Notes under the pieces: model-generated
What the model saw: only the letters and a program-made list of their open reading frames with translations
The model's database searches: none
What the model was told of the DNA's origin: nothing
Assembly (NCBI RefSeq): GCF_001418655.1
Contig: NZ_LIQZ01000003.1
Location: 1 to 64,000 of the forward strand
Reading direction: 5' to 3'
Length of the DNA stretch: 64,000 nt
Origin: Streptomyces phaeochromogenes
Lineage (GTDB): Bacteria > Actinomycetota > Actinomycetes > Streptomycetales > Streptomycetaceae
In this document: positions 1 to 11,119 of the stretch, one piece after another
Position numbering within the stretch: position 1 is the first letter of the stretch
How the letters are laid out: each line of letters opens with the position of its first letter
Translations under genes and position numbers: made by a program

Positions 1-395
1 CGACGGCGCCGTCGGCTCCCGGCGGGCACGCGTCCCACCTCTACGGCTACGGCGATGGCGTCGGACGGTTCCCCCAGGTGCTGCGCGTCGAGCGGCTGCG
101 CCGACAGCAGCAGCGGGCTCGGACCCTCCTCGCCCTCGGCCGGTGCCAACCAGTACAGCCGGTACGTCGCGGGAGGCGGAAGCGGCGCTGCGCCGTCATG
201 CACTTCGATCCGCACCGCGCCCGCACGCACCTCCGGATCGGCACCCGGTACCTCGACGATCCGCCCCACCGCACTGATGATCCGGGCCGGTGCCCCGGTC
301 ATCAGCGGCTGCTGCGCCGGGACCAGACGCCCGGCGGCGTTGGCCGCCACGGTCTCCTCATCCGTCCACGAACACGCCGTCGGCTGCGTCGTCAC
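1..395 (-). CDS. hypothetical protein, cut by window edge
   Basis: An open frame of 131 codons runs leftwards off the window without a stop, so only the N-terminal part is visible. The GTG start at 395 has a GGAGG-rich stretch about 8 bases upstream. I see no signal peptide, membrane segment or catalytic motif; there are beta-prone stretches (residues about 34-45 and 70-80) and a short Pro-rich loop. I do not recognise the family. It lies 54 bases downstream of the 450-875 gene on the same strand and may share its transcript. Confidence 0.6.
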   Translation of the reverse strand, partial: MTTQPTACSWTDEETVAANAAGRLVPAQQPLMTGAPARIISAVGRIVEVPGADPEVRAGAVRIEVHDGAAPLPPPATYRLYWLAPAEGEEGPSPLLLSAQPLDAQHLGEPSDAIAVAVEVGRVPAGSRRRR

Positions 396-449
396 CGTCC
401 GCCTCCCTCCGGAATGCCCCTCTCCCATTTCCTCATCGGCGTACCCGCC

Positions 450-875
450 TCAAGGTCGCGAAGAGGGCGTCCTGGCCCACTGCTCCCAGGATTTGGGGGC
501 ATGCCTGGTGATCCTCGTACGTCGATGCCGAGCGGCCGACCTGCTGATGTTCATGATGTTGGCCAGACGTTCGAGGCTTCCGTCGGCCGCGGTGCAGGCT
601 CGGATCAGACCGTCGCGAATGCCTTGGAAGCGGGTTGGGAGCCGGTCGAGTCCGCGCAGGGCCGCGAGCCAATCACCGGGAGTCGGGGGCGGTGTGCCGG
701 GGTCACGGGAGTTGCGGCCAGTGCGGAGCATGCCCATGGCCCACAGATAGCTGTCGAAGACCTCGGCCATGAGCGTGGCATCCGTGCCCATGGCCTCAGC
801 CTCCAGGGCAGTCAGGGTGATGGTGATCTCCAAACCACCGCGCTGGTCCTCGCCGGATCGGCAGGAAATAGTCAT
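450..875 (-). CDS. hypothetical protein with possible helix-turn-helix
   Basis: 141 residues, ATG start at 875 preceded by GGGGGAG three bases upstream. Residues about 97-118 (LERLANIMNISRSAARHRR) look like a helix-turn-helix with a basic recognition helix; the first 90 residues are helical and carry a Pro-rich turn (PGTPPPTPGDW). No family is recognised, so the DNA-binding idea is inference. The next gene on the same strand starts 54 bases further on. The 234 bases upstream (876-1109) hold no gene I can support. Confidence 0.55.
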   Translation of the reverse strand: MTISCRSGEDQRGGLEITITLTALEAEAMGTDATLMAEVFDSYLWAMGMLRTGRNSRDPGTPPPTPGDWLAALRGLDRLPTRFQGIRDGLIRACTAADGSLERLANIMNISRSAARHRRTRITRHAPKSWEQWARTPSSRP

Positions 876-1109
876 CAGCTCCCCCAGGGCAATACCAGAA
901 TGTCGCGCCGTAGAAGTCGATCAGCTCGTCGAACCCCAGGCGCCGGTCAACGCCCTTTGCGCGAGCTTCACTTCGATCGGCGCGTCCGCCATCCCTTCAT
1001 GGTCGCAGTGAAGTTGAGATCGGAACAGGGGAGCATTTGGTCTCGCCGGCGGATTCCTCAAGGCCAATTCCAGGGACCCTGAAGGTGGTTCTCACTCTCG
1101 GAGCAGAGT

Positions 1110-4095
<2,986 letters not shown>

Positions 4096-4120
4096 AGCGT
4101 GATGCGGGGTCGGGGCGGCG

Positions 4121-5395
4121 TCACACCACGCTGACGGGGTGCCGAACCACCGCGTCGAAGAGGTACCCCTGTGTGTTCGGCACGGCGGTGTCCGGCTGAG
4201 TGCGGCCGGCCGTGTCGGTGGCGCGGGCGAGCAGGTGGGTGGCGCCGGGTGCGTCGGGCCTCCAGTTGAGTGACCAGCGGGACCAGGTACCGGCGCCGGG
4301 CCGGTCGTGGAGGCGGGCCGGCCGCCAGCTCACCCCGGCGTCGGTGCTGACATCGACCCGCTCGATGCCGCCCGCGCCCGACCACGACCGCCCGTGCAGT
4401 ACGTGCCTCCGTCCCGCCGTGAACGTGGCACCGCTCGCCAGCTCGAACGCGCTCTTCGTGACCTGGCGGGTGATGGGCGCGCTGCCGCCCTCCGGGTGGG
4501 CGGGGCCGAACAGCCGGTAGAAGGTGGTGTTCCACGGCGAGAAGAGCGGCTGCGCGGACACCTCGATGTCACCGACCCATTTGATCGACGCGATCCCGAC
4601 CCAGGAGGGCACCAACACCCGTACCGGATATCCGTGATCGTTGGGAAGCCGCTCACCGTTCATCTCGTACGCGAGCAGTACGTCGTCCAGCGCCTTCGCC
4701 AGCGGCAGCGGACGGCGCACCCTGCCCAGGTTCTCGCCCCCGCTGAAGTACTCGGCGTCGAGGCCGCGCGGTTGCACGTCCACGGCGTACGGGGACAGCC
4801 CGGCCCTGCGCAGCACGTCGGCGAGGCGCACGCCGCGCCAGCGCGCCACGCCGATCGCGCCCAGGGTCCAGGCGGTCCCGGTGACCGTCTCGCCCTGCTG
4901 GGTCGTGTAGTAGGAGCGTCCGTTTCCGGCGCACTCGACGAACGCGGTACGGGTGACCGCAGGCAGAGCTCTCAGATCGTCGTACCCGAACTCCACCGCC
5001 CGGTCCTCGCCGGGGGCTCCGCGCAGTCCGCTCCCCCACAGCCGCAGCCGCCATTCGTCGGCCTGGAGGACGGGGGTGGCGGTGTGGTTGCGTACGAAGA
5101 ACCGCTCGTTGGGGGTGTGGAGGCCGGTCCCGCGCAGCGCCTCCCAGCGGGTCTCGGCGTTGGTGCCGCGTTCGATGAACCACTCGGGCGGCAGTGTTTT
5201 GACGATCGGCCGGTCGGCGGCGTGGGCGGAGGGCGTGGCACCCAGCGCCGTCCCTGCGGCGGTGGCGGCGAGCAGGGTGAGCAGTCGGCGGCGGGTGACC
5301 CCGTCCGCCCTGGCTTCGCCGGCGAGCCACTGGCGCAGCCTGCGGCGGTCGTAGGCGGATTCGTCGTGGTGGCCGGCGGGGGCGGCAGAAGGCAT
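4121..5395 (-). CDS. Tat-exported sulfite-oxidase-like molybdopterin oxidoreductase
   Basis: 424 residues. A twin-arginine signal (TRRRLLTLLA at 34-43, cleavage near AHA-A at 57-60) follows a 33-residue N-tail, so the enzyme is folded before export. The Moco domain carries the invariant ligand cysteine in FVECAGNGR (Cys155) and the basic RNH (102-104) that binds substrate in the sulfite oxidase family; residues 280-424 form the Mo-co dimerisation domain (VDVSTDAGVSWRPA). The reaction would be oxidation of sulfite to sulfate outside the membrane, electrons going to a cytochrome that is not encoded nearby. A Cys-codon leader peptide (5535-5618) lies 139 bases upstream on the same strand, linking expression to sulfur status. 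Related family members act on other substrates, so sulfite is likely, not proven. Confidence 0.85.
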   Translation of the reverse strand: MPSAAPAGHHDESAYDRRRLRQWLAGEARADGVTRRRLLTLLAATAAGTALGATPSAHAADRPIVKTLPPEWFIERGTNAETRWEALRGTGLHTPNERFFVRNHTATPVLQADEWRLRLWGSGLRGAPGEDRAVEFGYDDLRALPAVTRTAFVECAGNGRSYYTTQQGETVTGTAWTLGAIGVARWRGVRLADVLRRAGLSPYAVDVQPRGLDAEYFSGGENLGRVRRPLPLAKALDDVLLAYEMNGERLPNDHGYPVRVLVPSWVGIASIKWVGDIEVSAQPLFSPWNTTFYRLFGPAHPEGGSAPITRQVTKSAFELASGATFTAGRRHVLHGRSWSGAGGIERVDVSTDAGVSWRPARLHDRPGAGTWSRWSLNWRPDAPGATHLLARATDTAGRTQPDTAVPNTQGYLFDAVVRHPVSVV

Positions 5396-5534
5396 GGCGA
5401 GTCCTCGTCAAAAGGGGTGGACAGCACGGAAGGAGGTCAGGCACGGGCCGGGGCGAGCACCCGGCGGCCGGAATTCCGAGCACAACAGGATTGCCCGGCA
5501 GGGCTGTTGGCGGGAGGCGCGAAAGGGCGCGTGG

Positions 5535-5618
5535 TCAGCCGGTCGTCCGACACAGTGCCGCGGCCACCCGGACGAGGTCCACGGCGCGGCGGCGAGTCAG
5601 AGGTTCCGGCGACGGCAT
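5535..5618 (-). CDS. sulfur-regulon leader peptide (upstream of sulfite oxidase)
   Basis: 27-codon frame, ATG 5618 to TGA 5535, too short for ordinary gene calling. It ends TRRRAVDLVRVAAALCRTTG: the R-x-V-D-L-x-R-V-x-x-A-L-C-R core recurs before sulfur-assimilation genes in actinomycetes and is shared with three other leaders in this window. The Cys codon close to the stop would let ribosome stalling report Cys-tRNA supply. No Shine-Dalgarno sequence is visible; the ATG lies 6 bases after a plausible -10, so it is probably leaderless. 139 bases separate its stop from the molybdoenzyme start. Confidence 0.75.
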   Translation of the reverse strand: MPSPEPLTRRRAVDLVRVAAALCRTTG

Positions 5619-5624
5619 GGCGGG

Positions 5625-5654
5625 ATGCAAGCACGTGGCTCGCCAGGGTGTCAA
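5625..5654 (-). promoter_or_regulatory. promoter of the sulfite oxidase leader
   Basis: On the minus strand: -35 TTGACA (5654-5649), 18-base spacer, -10 TTGCAT (5630-5625), then six bases to the leader ATG. The -35 to ATG distance of 36 matches the two leader promoters at 23.6-23.9 kb. Confidence 0.6.
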
Positions 5655-5799
5655 TGGAGCCTTCATGTCAGGGAGTTGGCTTGGCGCGGCACCCCCAGTG
5701 CTCCTGTCCACGCGGACGCACCGGCGGGACGGCGGAGACGCGCGGTACGCCCGAAGGCGGGAGCCGCCGTCGAAGAGCGTCCGGACGGCCGCGACAGGC

Positions 5800-5830
5800 T
5801 TGCCCTTGACGCGCGCGTCAAGGGTTAGCG
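5800..5830 (+). promoter_or_regulatory. MerR-type promoter with 22-bp palindrome
   Basis: A perfect palindrome, arm CCCTTGACGCG (5803-5813) and its complement (5814-5824), lies between -35 TTGCCC (5800-5805) and -10 TTAGCG (5825-5830). The 19-base spacing is the stretched geometry typical of MerR-activated promoters. It precedes the oxidoreductase gene at 5909, and a merR-like gene follows at 6998, so autoregulation of the pair is likely. Confidence 0.75.
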
Positions 5831-5908
5831 TCTGCGCGCCGACCGCCAGGCCCGGGCAGGTCCGACTGTCACCCGCGCCCACCTACGCACCTATCCAGGA
5901 GTCCCGAC

Positions 5909-6943
5909 ATGGCCACTGTCCTGCCTGCGACGACGCGCGAGATCCTGCTGACCGACAACCCTGTTGGGCTGCCCGGGCCTGAGCACTTCGCGGTCGTGGA
6001 GAAGCCGCTCTCCGCCCCCGGCCCGGGTCAAGTCCTCGTCCGGAACCGGTACTTCCTCGTGTTCCCGGGGCTGCGCACCCTGATCGGCGGCCAGGCCGAC
6101 GGCGTACCACTGCCGCGTATCCACGTCGGCGGCACGCTCTTCGGTCCCGCTGTCGGCGAGGTCGTCGCGGCCTCTGCAGGCAGTTCGTTTCGGCCGGGCG
6201 ACGCGGTGACCCATCTGCTCGGATGGCGCGAGCACGCGCTGCTGGCGGAGGGCGACTGCGCTCCGCTGGGCGACGCCCTGCCCGACCCAGTGGCCCATCT
6301 GTCATCCGGGGCAGCCGCCTACGGAGCACTGACCCGGCTCGCCGAAGTCCGCGCCGGAGACACGGTGTTCGTCACCGGGGCGGCCGGCGGCGTGGGGTCG
6401 CTGGCGGGCGCTCTGGCGCGCCTGCTGGGGGCCACGAGGGTCATCGGCAGCACCCGTTCGCCGGACAAGGCCGAGCGACTGCTGGCCGAACTGGGCTACG
6501 ACGTGGTGCTGGTGCCGGGATCCCAGTCGCTGGCCGCGCAGTTGGCCGCGGCTGCGCCGGAGGGCATCGACGTGCTGCTGGACACCGTCGGCGGTGAGCA
6601 GCTCACCGCGGCGGTCCGCGCCGCTCGCCGCGGTGCCCGCTTCGCGCTCGTCGGCGCTCTGGCCGGACAGCTGTCGCCGCACGGGGACGGTGGCAGTGCG
6701 CCGGCAGAGATCGACACGTTCCGGCTCGTCAACCAGAGCGTCTCGCTCCGCGGCTACAGCGGTATGGATCATCCCGAGGTGAACGAGGAATGGACCAAGC
6801 GATTCGGGCAGTGGCTGCGCTCCGGCGAGATCACCTTCCCGCACGTGCGGGTCCCGGGCATGGATCGGGCGCCAAGTGCGTTGCGGGAACTGTTCGAGGG
6901 GCGGCACTTCGGGACCGTCGTCGTGGAGTTGCCGTCACGGTGA
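5909..6943 (+). CDS. NADPH-dependent MDR-family oxidoreductase (PTGR/LTB4DH-like)
   Basis: 344 residues, medium-chain reductase without the zinc-binding cysteine/histidine pattern. The nucleotide-binding turn is TGAAGGVGSLAG (156-167), followed by GSTRSPDKAERLLAELG typical of zinc-independent PTGR/leukotriene-B4-dehydrogenase-like alkenal/enone reductases. They reduce activated double bonds of enals, enones or quinones with NADPH in the cytosol. AGGAG precedes the ATG at 5909. The MerR-type promoter upstream and the MerR gene downstream suggest induction by an electrophile or redox-active compound. Substrate not predictable. Confidence 0.8.
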   Translation: MATVLPATTREILLTDNPVGLPGPEHFAVVEKPLSAPGPGQVLVRNRYFLVFPGLRTLIGGQADGVPLPRIHVGGTLFGPAVGEVVAASAGSSFRPGDAVTHLLGWREHALLAEGDCAPLGDALPDPVAHLSSGAAAYGALTRLAEVRAGDTVFVTGAAGGVGSLAGALARLLGATRVIGSTRSPDKAERLLAELGYDVVLVPGSQSLAAQLAAAAPEGIDVLLDTVGGEQLTAAVRAARRGARFALVGALAGQLSPHGDGGSAPAEIDTFRLVNQSVSLRGYSGMDHPEVNEEWTKRFGQWLRSGEITFPHVRVPGMDRAPSALRELFEGRHFGTVVVELPSR

Positions 6944-6997
6944 CGCTACGGTGCACGGGCACGGCGGATGCGTGAGGAAGTCCGAGGCGGGGGCGGG

Positions 6998-7417
6998 ATG
7001 CGGATCGGGGATGCGGCAGCGGCGGCGGGGACCACGCCCCGGGCGCTGCGGTTCTACGAGGCACGCGGCGTGCTGCCACCGCCGCCGCGTACGGCCTCCG
7101 GACAGCGTGAGTACGGACCGGACGATGTGGCCAGAGCCCGCGTCGTCCGCGAGCTGCTGGCGCTCGGGCTCACCGTCGAGGATCTGAGCGGTGTCGCCGA
7201 CCGGATCGACGTGCTGGTCAAGAATCCCCAACGGCGCTGCGGGCCCCCCGACTCCGGCGTCCCCGGCTCCAGGGTCGCCGACCGCAGACTGGCAGCCCTC
7301 GACGCGGAGATCGACCGCCTGACCCGCCTGCGCGACCGTCTGGCACAGCACGTGGACGATGGGTCCGGCACTTCTCCCTCATCACCCGCGGCGGCCTTCT
7401 CGGCTGAGGCCCACTAG
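6998..7417 (+). CDS. MerR-family transcriptional regulator
   Basis: 139 residues from ATG 6998, which begins directly with the MerR winged helix MRIGDAAAAAGTTPRALRFYEARG (1-24); the in-frame ATG at 6968 would add ten Gly/Arg-rich residues. The wing (RTASGQREYGPDDV) is followed by a dimerisation helix ending LTRLRDRLAQHV. No metal-binding Cys pair is placed as in metal sensors; a single Cys occurs near residue 72 and the Pro/Gly-rich stretch around it is unusual for the family. Lies 54 bases after the oxidoreductase it probably controls through the 5803-5824 palindrome. Confidence 0.82.
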   Translation: MRIGDAAAAAGTTPRALRFYEARGVLPPPPRTASGQREYGPDDVARARVVRELLALGLTVEDLSGVADRIDVLVKNPQRRCGPPDSGVPGSRVADRRLAALDAEIDRLTRLRDRLAQHVDDGSGTSPSSPAAAFSAEAH

Positions 7418-7464
7418 GCAATGCCTAGGCCGCGTCGGCCACCTGCCCGATGCCCGTCGCCCGT

Positions 7465-7499
7465 TGCCTGGTGCCTGGTGCCTGGTGCCTGGTGCCCGG
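7465..7499. repeat. heptanucleotide tandem repeat TGCCTGG x5
   Basis: Four perfect and one imperfect (TGCCCGG) copies of TGCCTGG between the merR stop and the convergent small gene. A simple repeat likely to vary in copy number; no function visible. Confidence 0.9.
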
Positions 7500-7513
7500 T
7501 GAGTACACGCCGG

Positions 7514-7765
7514 TTAGTTCGGCACGAAGAGGCTCAGTCGGAAGGTGGTCGGCTGCACCGTGCGTCCGCAGAACGTGTCGACCCGCACCGCCGACCAGTC
7601 GATCTGTGTGTCCGACGCTCGGAGCCGACTGATGTGATCGCGCCATTCCGACCCGTCCTGGGTCTCGAAGAGCACCTCCCAGCGGCCCATGTCAGGCGCG
7701 AAGCGAGCAGCTGTCCGCTGTGCCCGGTCCCGCTGCTGACGCTTCCTCTTCCGCTGCCCTGGCAT
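7514..7765 (-). CDS. small basic hypothetical protein
   Basis: 83 residues. The N-terminus is strongly basic (PGQRKRKRQQRDRAQRTA), followed by an acidic/aromatic region (MGRWEVLFETQDGSEWRDHISRL) and a C-terminus ending RLSLFVPN. ATG 7765 is taken as start because residues upstream in the same frame are low-complexity read-through; the ribosome site is weak and ATG about 27 bases further upstream is possible. No family recognised. The mix of hydrophobic and charged residues reads as real coding sequence rather than a shadow frame. Confidence 0.55.
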   Translation of the reverse strand: MPGQRKRKRQQRDRAQRTAARFAPDMGRWEVLFETQDGSEWRDHISRLRASDTQIDWSAVRVDTFCGRTVQPTTFRLSLFVPN

Positions 7766-7911
7766 CGGCCCAGCATCGCCGGGCTGCAGCATCACAGCAA
7801 GGCGATTACCTACTGCTCGATGAGCACGGCGTTCATCATGTGCCCTCTGCCAGACAATTCCTCGTAGGACTCCGTGGCAGACATCCTCGGAGTGTTGCCG
7901 GAGGCGCGGAC

Positions 7912-8907
7912 TCAGTTGCCGACGCCAAGGCCGGCCATGAACGCGGACGGGTAGCGGTCGCCGCGCGCCGCACCCGGCGGCACCGCATTCTCGATGTCGG
8001 CGAGGTCCTCCGCGGTGAGGTTCAGCTCCATCGCGGGCAGCGCCTCGGCCAGCCGCTCGCGGGTACGGGCGCCGACCAGCGGCACGATGTCCTCGCCCTG
8101 TGCGGCCACCCAGGCGATGGCCAGTTGGGCGACCGTGCACCCCTTCGCGTCGGCGACCATGCGCAGTGCCTCCACGAGGGCGAGGTTGTGTTCCACGTTC
8201 CCGGTCGAGAATCGCGGGCTGAAGCCGCGGCCGTCGCCGGGGCCGGCCGTGCGGCCGGCGGACCAGTGCCCGGAGATGAGGCCACGGCTGAGGACTCCGT
8301 ACGCGGTCAGGCCGATGCCCAGCTCCCGCAACGTAGGCAGAACGTCCGCCTCCACCGCACGGGACAGGAGGGAGTACTCGATCTGAAGGTCGGCGACCGG
8401 CTGCACGGCATGCGCGCGGCGGATCGTCTCCGCGTCGACCTCCGAGAGGCCGAGGTTCCGGACGTACCCGGCCTCGATCATCTCCTTGATCGCGCCCACC
8501 GTCTCCTCGATCGGGACCGCCGGATCAAGCCGGGCGGGACGGTAGATGTCGATGTGGTCGGTCCCCAACCGGGTCAGCGAGTAGGCCAGGAAGTTCTTCA
8601 CCGCCTCCGGCCTGCCGTCCTGTCCGCTGAACTCGCGGCCCGGCCCGCGCAGCTGGCCGAACTTCACGCTCAACCGGTAGCTGTCCCGGTCCCGGCCGCG
8701 CAGCGCCTCGGCGAGCAGCAGCTCGTTGTGGCCCATCGCGTAGAAGTCACCGGTGTCGATCAGCGTGACGCCGGTGTCCAGCGCGGCATGCACGGTGGCG
8801 ATGCTCTCCGCGCGGTCGGCCGCTCCGTAGGCGCCCGACATGCCCATCGCGCCCAGGCCCAGGGCGGAAACGGTGGGGCCGGTGGTGCCCAGGGTTCGTG
8901 TCTGCAT
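7912..8907 (-). CDS. aldo/keto reductase
   Basis: 331 residues, TIM-barrel AKR. The start at 8907 (MQTRTLGTTGPTVSALGLG) has a strong GAAGGAG upstream. The tetrad Asp and Tyr lie in DTGDFYAMGHNE and the Lys in SVKFG, but the His position (usually HR-x-D) reads YRPARLDP, so the catalytic His is replaced by Ala. NADPH-binding residues near the C-terminus (IAWVAAQGEDIVPLVGARTRERL) are present. It would reduce a small aldehyde or ketone, or act as a dehydrogenase. Divergent from the XRE regulator at 9035, probably its regulator. Confidence 0.85.
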   Translation of the reverse strand: MQTRTLGTTGPTVSALGLGAMGMSGAYGAADRAESIATVHAALDTGVTLIDTGDFYAMGHNELLLAEALRGRDRDSYRLSVKFGQLRGPGREFSGQDGRPEAVKNFLAYSLTRLGTDHIDIYRPARLDPAVPIEETVGAIKEMIEAGYVRNLGLSEVDAETIRRAHAVQPVADLQIEYSLLSRAVEADVLPTLRELGIGLTAYGVLSRGLISGHWSAGRTAGPGDGRGFSPRFSTGNVEHNLALVEALRMVADAKGCTVAQLAIAWVAAQGEDIVPLVGARTRERLAEALPAMELNLTAEDLADIENAVPPGAARGDRYPSAFMAGLGVGN

Positions 8908-9034
8908 CGTGTTCTCCTTCGTCGTCGGTCTGCCGTCCACCTTGCGGCGGCGCCGCGACGTACGGGAGCGGAGCGTTCATCCTGGGAGAGCCGCTCCCTG
9001 GCTCGGCCCGCCCGCCGCGAGAGACCATGGGGCC

Positions 9035-9895
9035 ATGGAACGTGACCAGCTCGCCGACTTCCTGCGCCGCCGCCGCGAGGCGATGCGCCCGGCCGAGGTC
9101 GGTATCGCCGACGGTCCCCGCCGCCGAACCACCGGACTGCGCAGGGAAGAGGTGGCCGCGCTCGCAGGCATGTCGGTGGACTACGTCGTACGCCTCGAAC
9201 AGGGCCGCAGCAGTCAGCCATCAGTCCAGTTGCTCGGCGCGCTGGCCCGGGCGTTGCGCCTCTCCGACGACGAGCGCGACCACCTGTTTCACTTGGCCGG
9301 CCATCGGCCCCCACCCGCCGATGGGGTGGCTCGTCTGGCCCGCGCGGGGCTGATCCGCATGCTCGACCTGCTCGGCGACACCCCGGCCCTGGTGCTGTCC
9401 GACCTGGGTGAGGCCCTCGCCCAGAACCGGGCCGCCCTGCTGCTCATGGGCGACCACACCGGCCTGTCCGGCGACCGCCGCTACGTCGCATACCGCTGGT
9501 TCACCGACCCCGCGGTCCGCGCCATCACCCCGCCCGAGGAGCGAGAACGCCACGGCCGCCGGCTCGTGGCCGATCTGCGCGCGGCAGCCGGCCGCCGGTC
9601 CGGCGACTCCACGGTCTCCGGACTCGTCGACCGGTTGCAGGCCGCGAGCGCCGACTTCCGCCGGCTGTGGGCAGAGCACGAGGTGGCGGTCCGTCGCTCC
9701 GACCGCAAGACCCTGCTGCATCCGCGGGTCGGCCGCCTGCTGATGGACTGCGAAACCCTGGTCACCCCCGACCAGGGCCAGCAGCTGCTGGTGCTCACCC
9801 CGGCGGACGCCGAGACCCGCGAGCGGCTGGAGCTGCTGCGGGTCATCGGGATCGAGGAATTCCCCACGGGGGCAACGGGCCCGACGGCACGGTGA
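9035..9895 (+). CDS. XRE regulator with MmyB-like ligand domain
   Basis: 286 residues. The helix-turn-helix (GLRREEVAALAGMSVDYVVRLEQGR, about 30-54) is followed by a C-terminal MmyB-like PAS-type domain from about 100 to 275 (WFTDPAVR..., HPRVGRLLMDCETL). This architecture is common in Streptomyces beside short- and medium-chain oxidoreductases and usually represses the divergent gene; some members bind fatty-acid-like ligands. ATG 9035 sits at the usual family start (MERDQLADFLRRRRE). The 127-base gap to the aldo/keto reductase must contain both promoters. Confidence 0.85.
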   Translation: MERDQLADFLRRRREAMRPAEVGIADGPRRRTTGLRREEVAALAGMSVDYVVRLEQGRSSQPSVQLLGALARALRLSDDERDHLFHLAGHRPPPADGVARLARAGLIRMLDLLGDTPALVLSDLGEALAQNRAALLLMGDHTGLSGDRRYVAYRWFTDPAVRAITPPEERERHGRRLVADLRAAAGRRSGDSTVSGLVDRLQAASADFRRLWAEHEVAVRRSDRKTLLHPRVGRLLMDCETLVTPDQGQQLLVLTPADAETRERLELLRVIGIEEFPTGATGPTAR

Positions 9896-9923
9896 AGCGG
9901 CCGATCCTGCCGATCCTGCCGAC

Positions 9924-10030
9924 ATGCCACTCGCCGAGCTCGTTCGCCTGGCGATGATCGGCTGTCGCATCGAGCACGGCTACCGGAACTCCAACCTGGC
10001 CTGGGCCGGGACCACTTCGAAGGCCGGTAA
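9924..10030 (+). pseudogene. transposase fragment, IS701-like
   Basis: The frame from 9924 reads PLAELVRLAMIGCRIEHGYR and then, after a frameshift near 9985, LGRDHFEGR before a TAA at 10028. This matches the usual C-terminal block of IS701-family transposases (LVRLAMIRWRIEHDYRELK...GLDHFEGRSW). No N-terminal DDE region, terminal repeats or target duplication is visible, so it is a decayed remnant beside the DeoR gene end. Confidence 0.6.
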
Positions 10031-10119
10031 TGGCCGAGGGCCTGGACGCGGTGCCGCGCGGTTACGCCATGCAGACCTGTGGAGTGATCCTGTCGAACGC
10101 GTCGCCGCTGGACCGGCTT

Positions 10120-10926
10120 TCACTCCGGGTCGGCGACGAGGACCTCCGCGCCGGCGGCCTGCAGCGTGTCGAGCTGTGACGCCGAAATGCCGGCGTCGAC
10201 GATGACGAGGTCGAACGCGGTGACAGGTGCGAGCTGGTAGAGGCCGCGGCGTTGGAACTTGGTGTGGTCGACCAGCAGGATCTTGCGGTCGCAGGCTTCC
10301 ATCAGGGCTCGTTTCACTCCCACGGTCTCTTGGGACTGGTGGTAGCAGTGGCCGCGGGTGATGGCGGTCGTCGAGGCGAACAGCGTGTCGGCACGCAGGC
10401 TGTTGACCGCGTCGATGGTCCGGATGCCGAGGAATGCGTCGTAGGCCGGGTAGTACGCGCCGCCGAGTGAGATGAGCTCGATCCCCGGACTGCCGGCGAG
10501 AACCTGGATCACGGGTACGAAGTTGGTGATGACCGTCAGCGGTGCGCGTTGCGAGAGCAGTCCCGCGAGCGCGAGGGCGGTGGTGCTGTCGTCGACGATG
10601 AGGGATTGCCCGGGCTTGACGAGGGGAAGTGCCGCACGGGCGAGTGCGCTCTTCGCCTCCGCCATGGACTGGGTGCGATGCCGGATGTCGCCGTGGAACG
10701 CCGTCGACGGTTGTGCGGTGGCCCCGCCGCGGACCTTTCTCAGCCACCCCTTGCCTTGCAGGTAGTCGAGATCGCGACGGATGGTCATCGGTGTCACACC
10801 CAGCTCTTCGGCGAGCCGCTCGATGCGGACGAAGCCTTCGTCGACGACACGGCTCTTGATCCGCTCCCGCCTCTCCCGCGGCCCTCGCCCTCCCTCGTCG
10901 GTGGCCGGATCTTTGCCTTCCGCCAT
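10120..10926 (-). CDS. DeoR-family sugar-operon repressor
   Basis: 268 residues from ATG 10926, preceded by AAGGGGA; a further 47 in-frame upstream residues are non-homologous. The winged helix is VRIERLAEELGVTPMTIRRDLDYLQGKG (about 29-56) with the DeoR signature RRDL; the C-terminal sugar-phosphate effector domain shows VDDSTTALALA, TVITNF and DHTKFQRRG. It diverges from the sugar uptake and kinase operon starting at 11236 and almost certainly represses it, released by a phosphorylated sugar made by one of the two kinases. A 14-bp palindrome lies just upstream of its own start. Confidence 0.88.
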   Translation of the reverse strand: MAEGKDPATDEGGRGPRERRERIKSRVVDEGFVRIERLAEELGVTPMTIRRDLDYLQGKGWLRKVRGGATAQPSTAFHGDIRHRTQSMAEAKSALARAALPLVKPGQSLIVDDSTTALALAGLLSQRAPLTVITNFVPVIQVLAGSPGIELISLGGAYYPAYDAFLGIRTIDAVNSLRADTLFASTTAITRGHCYHQSQETVGVKRALMEACDRKILLVDHTKFQRRGLYQLAPVTAFDLVIVDAGISASQLDTLQAAGAEVLVADPE

Positions 10927-10944
10927 GAAGTCCCCTTGTTCCTT

Positions 10945-10958
10945 TTCTGTTAACAGAA
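10945..10958. promoter_or_regulatory. candidate DeoR operator TTCTGTTAACAGAA
   Basis: A perfect 14-bp palindrome centred on GTTAAC, 18 bases upstream of the deoR start. A second inverted repeat lies at 11104-11119. Both sit in the divergent control region. Assignment to this DeoR protein is inference from position. Confidence 0.5.
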
Positions 10959-11103
10959 CACATACGGGCTGTGTCGGGCTTTCACCTTGCCCGTTGCACT
11001 CTCCCCGCCTGCAACGAGCGCGTTTCAGCCCGGTTTGTGACCCACTCTCCGAAGCAGCATGGCACACCGATGTTCAGCCATGCCAGGAGAAGGAACAGGA
11101 AGG

Positions 11104-11119
11104 CTGATCAAAAGATCAG
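11104..11119. promoter_or_regulatory. inverted repeat CTGATC-AAAA-GATCAG
   Basis: Perfect 6-4-6 repeat upstream of the sugar operon; 28 bases downstream is TTGACA (11147-11152), a good -35, although the -10 (TTTCTT at 11170) is weak. Candidate regulator site for the sugar operon. Confidence 0.45.

Noticed and set aside
876-1109. Possible minus-strand peptide reading RLGFDELIDFYGATFWYCPG around 850-960
   Set aside because: No start with a ribosome site, overlaps the better-supported 450-875 gene, and no family match.
10030-10179. 49-codon plus-strand frame after the transposase remnant
   Set aside because: Overlaps the 3-prime end of deoR, has no ribosome site or recognisable similarity.
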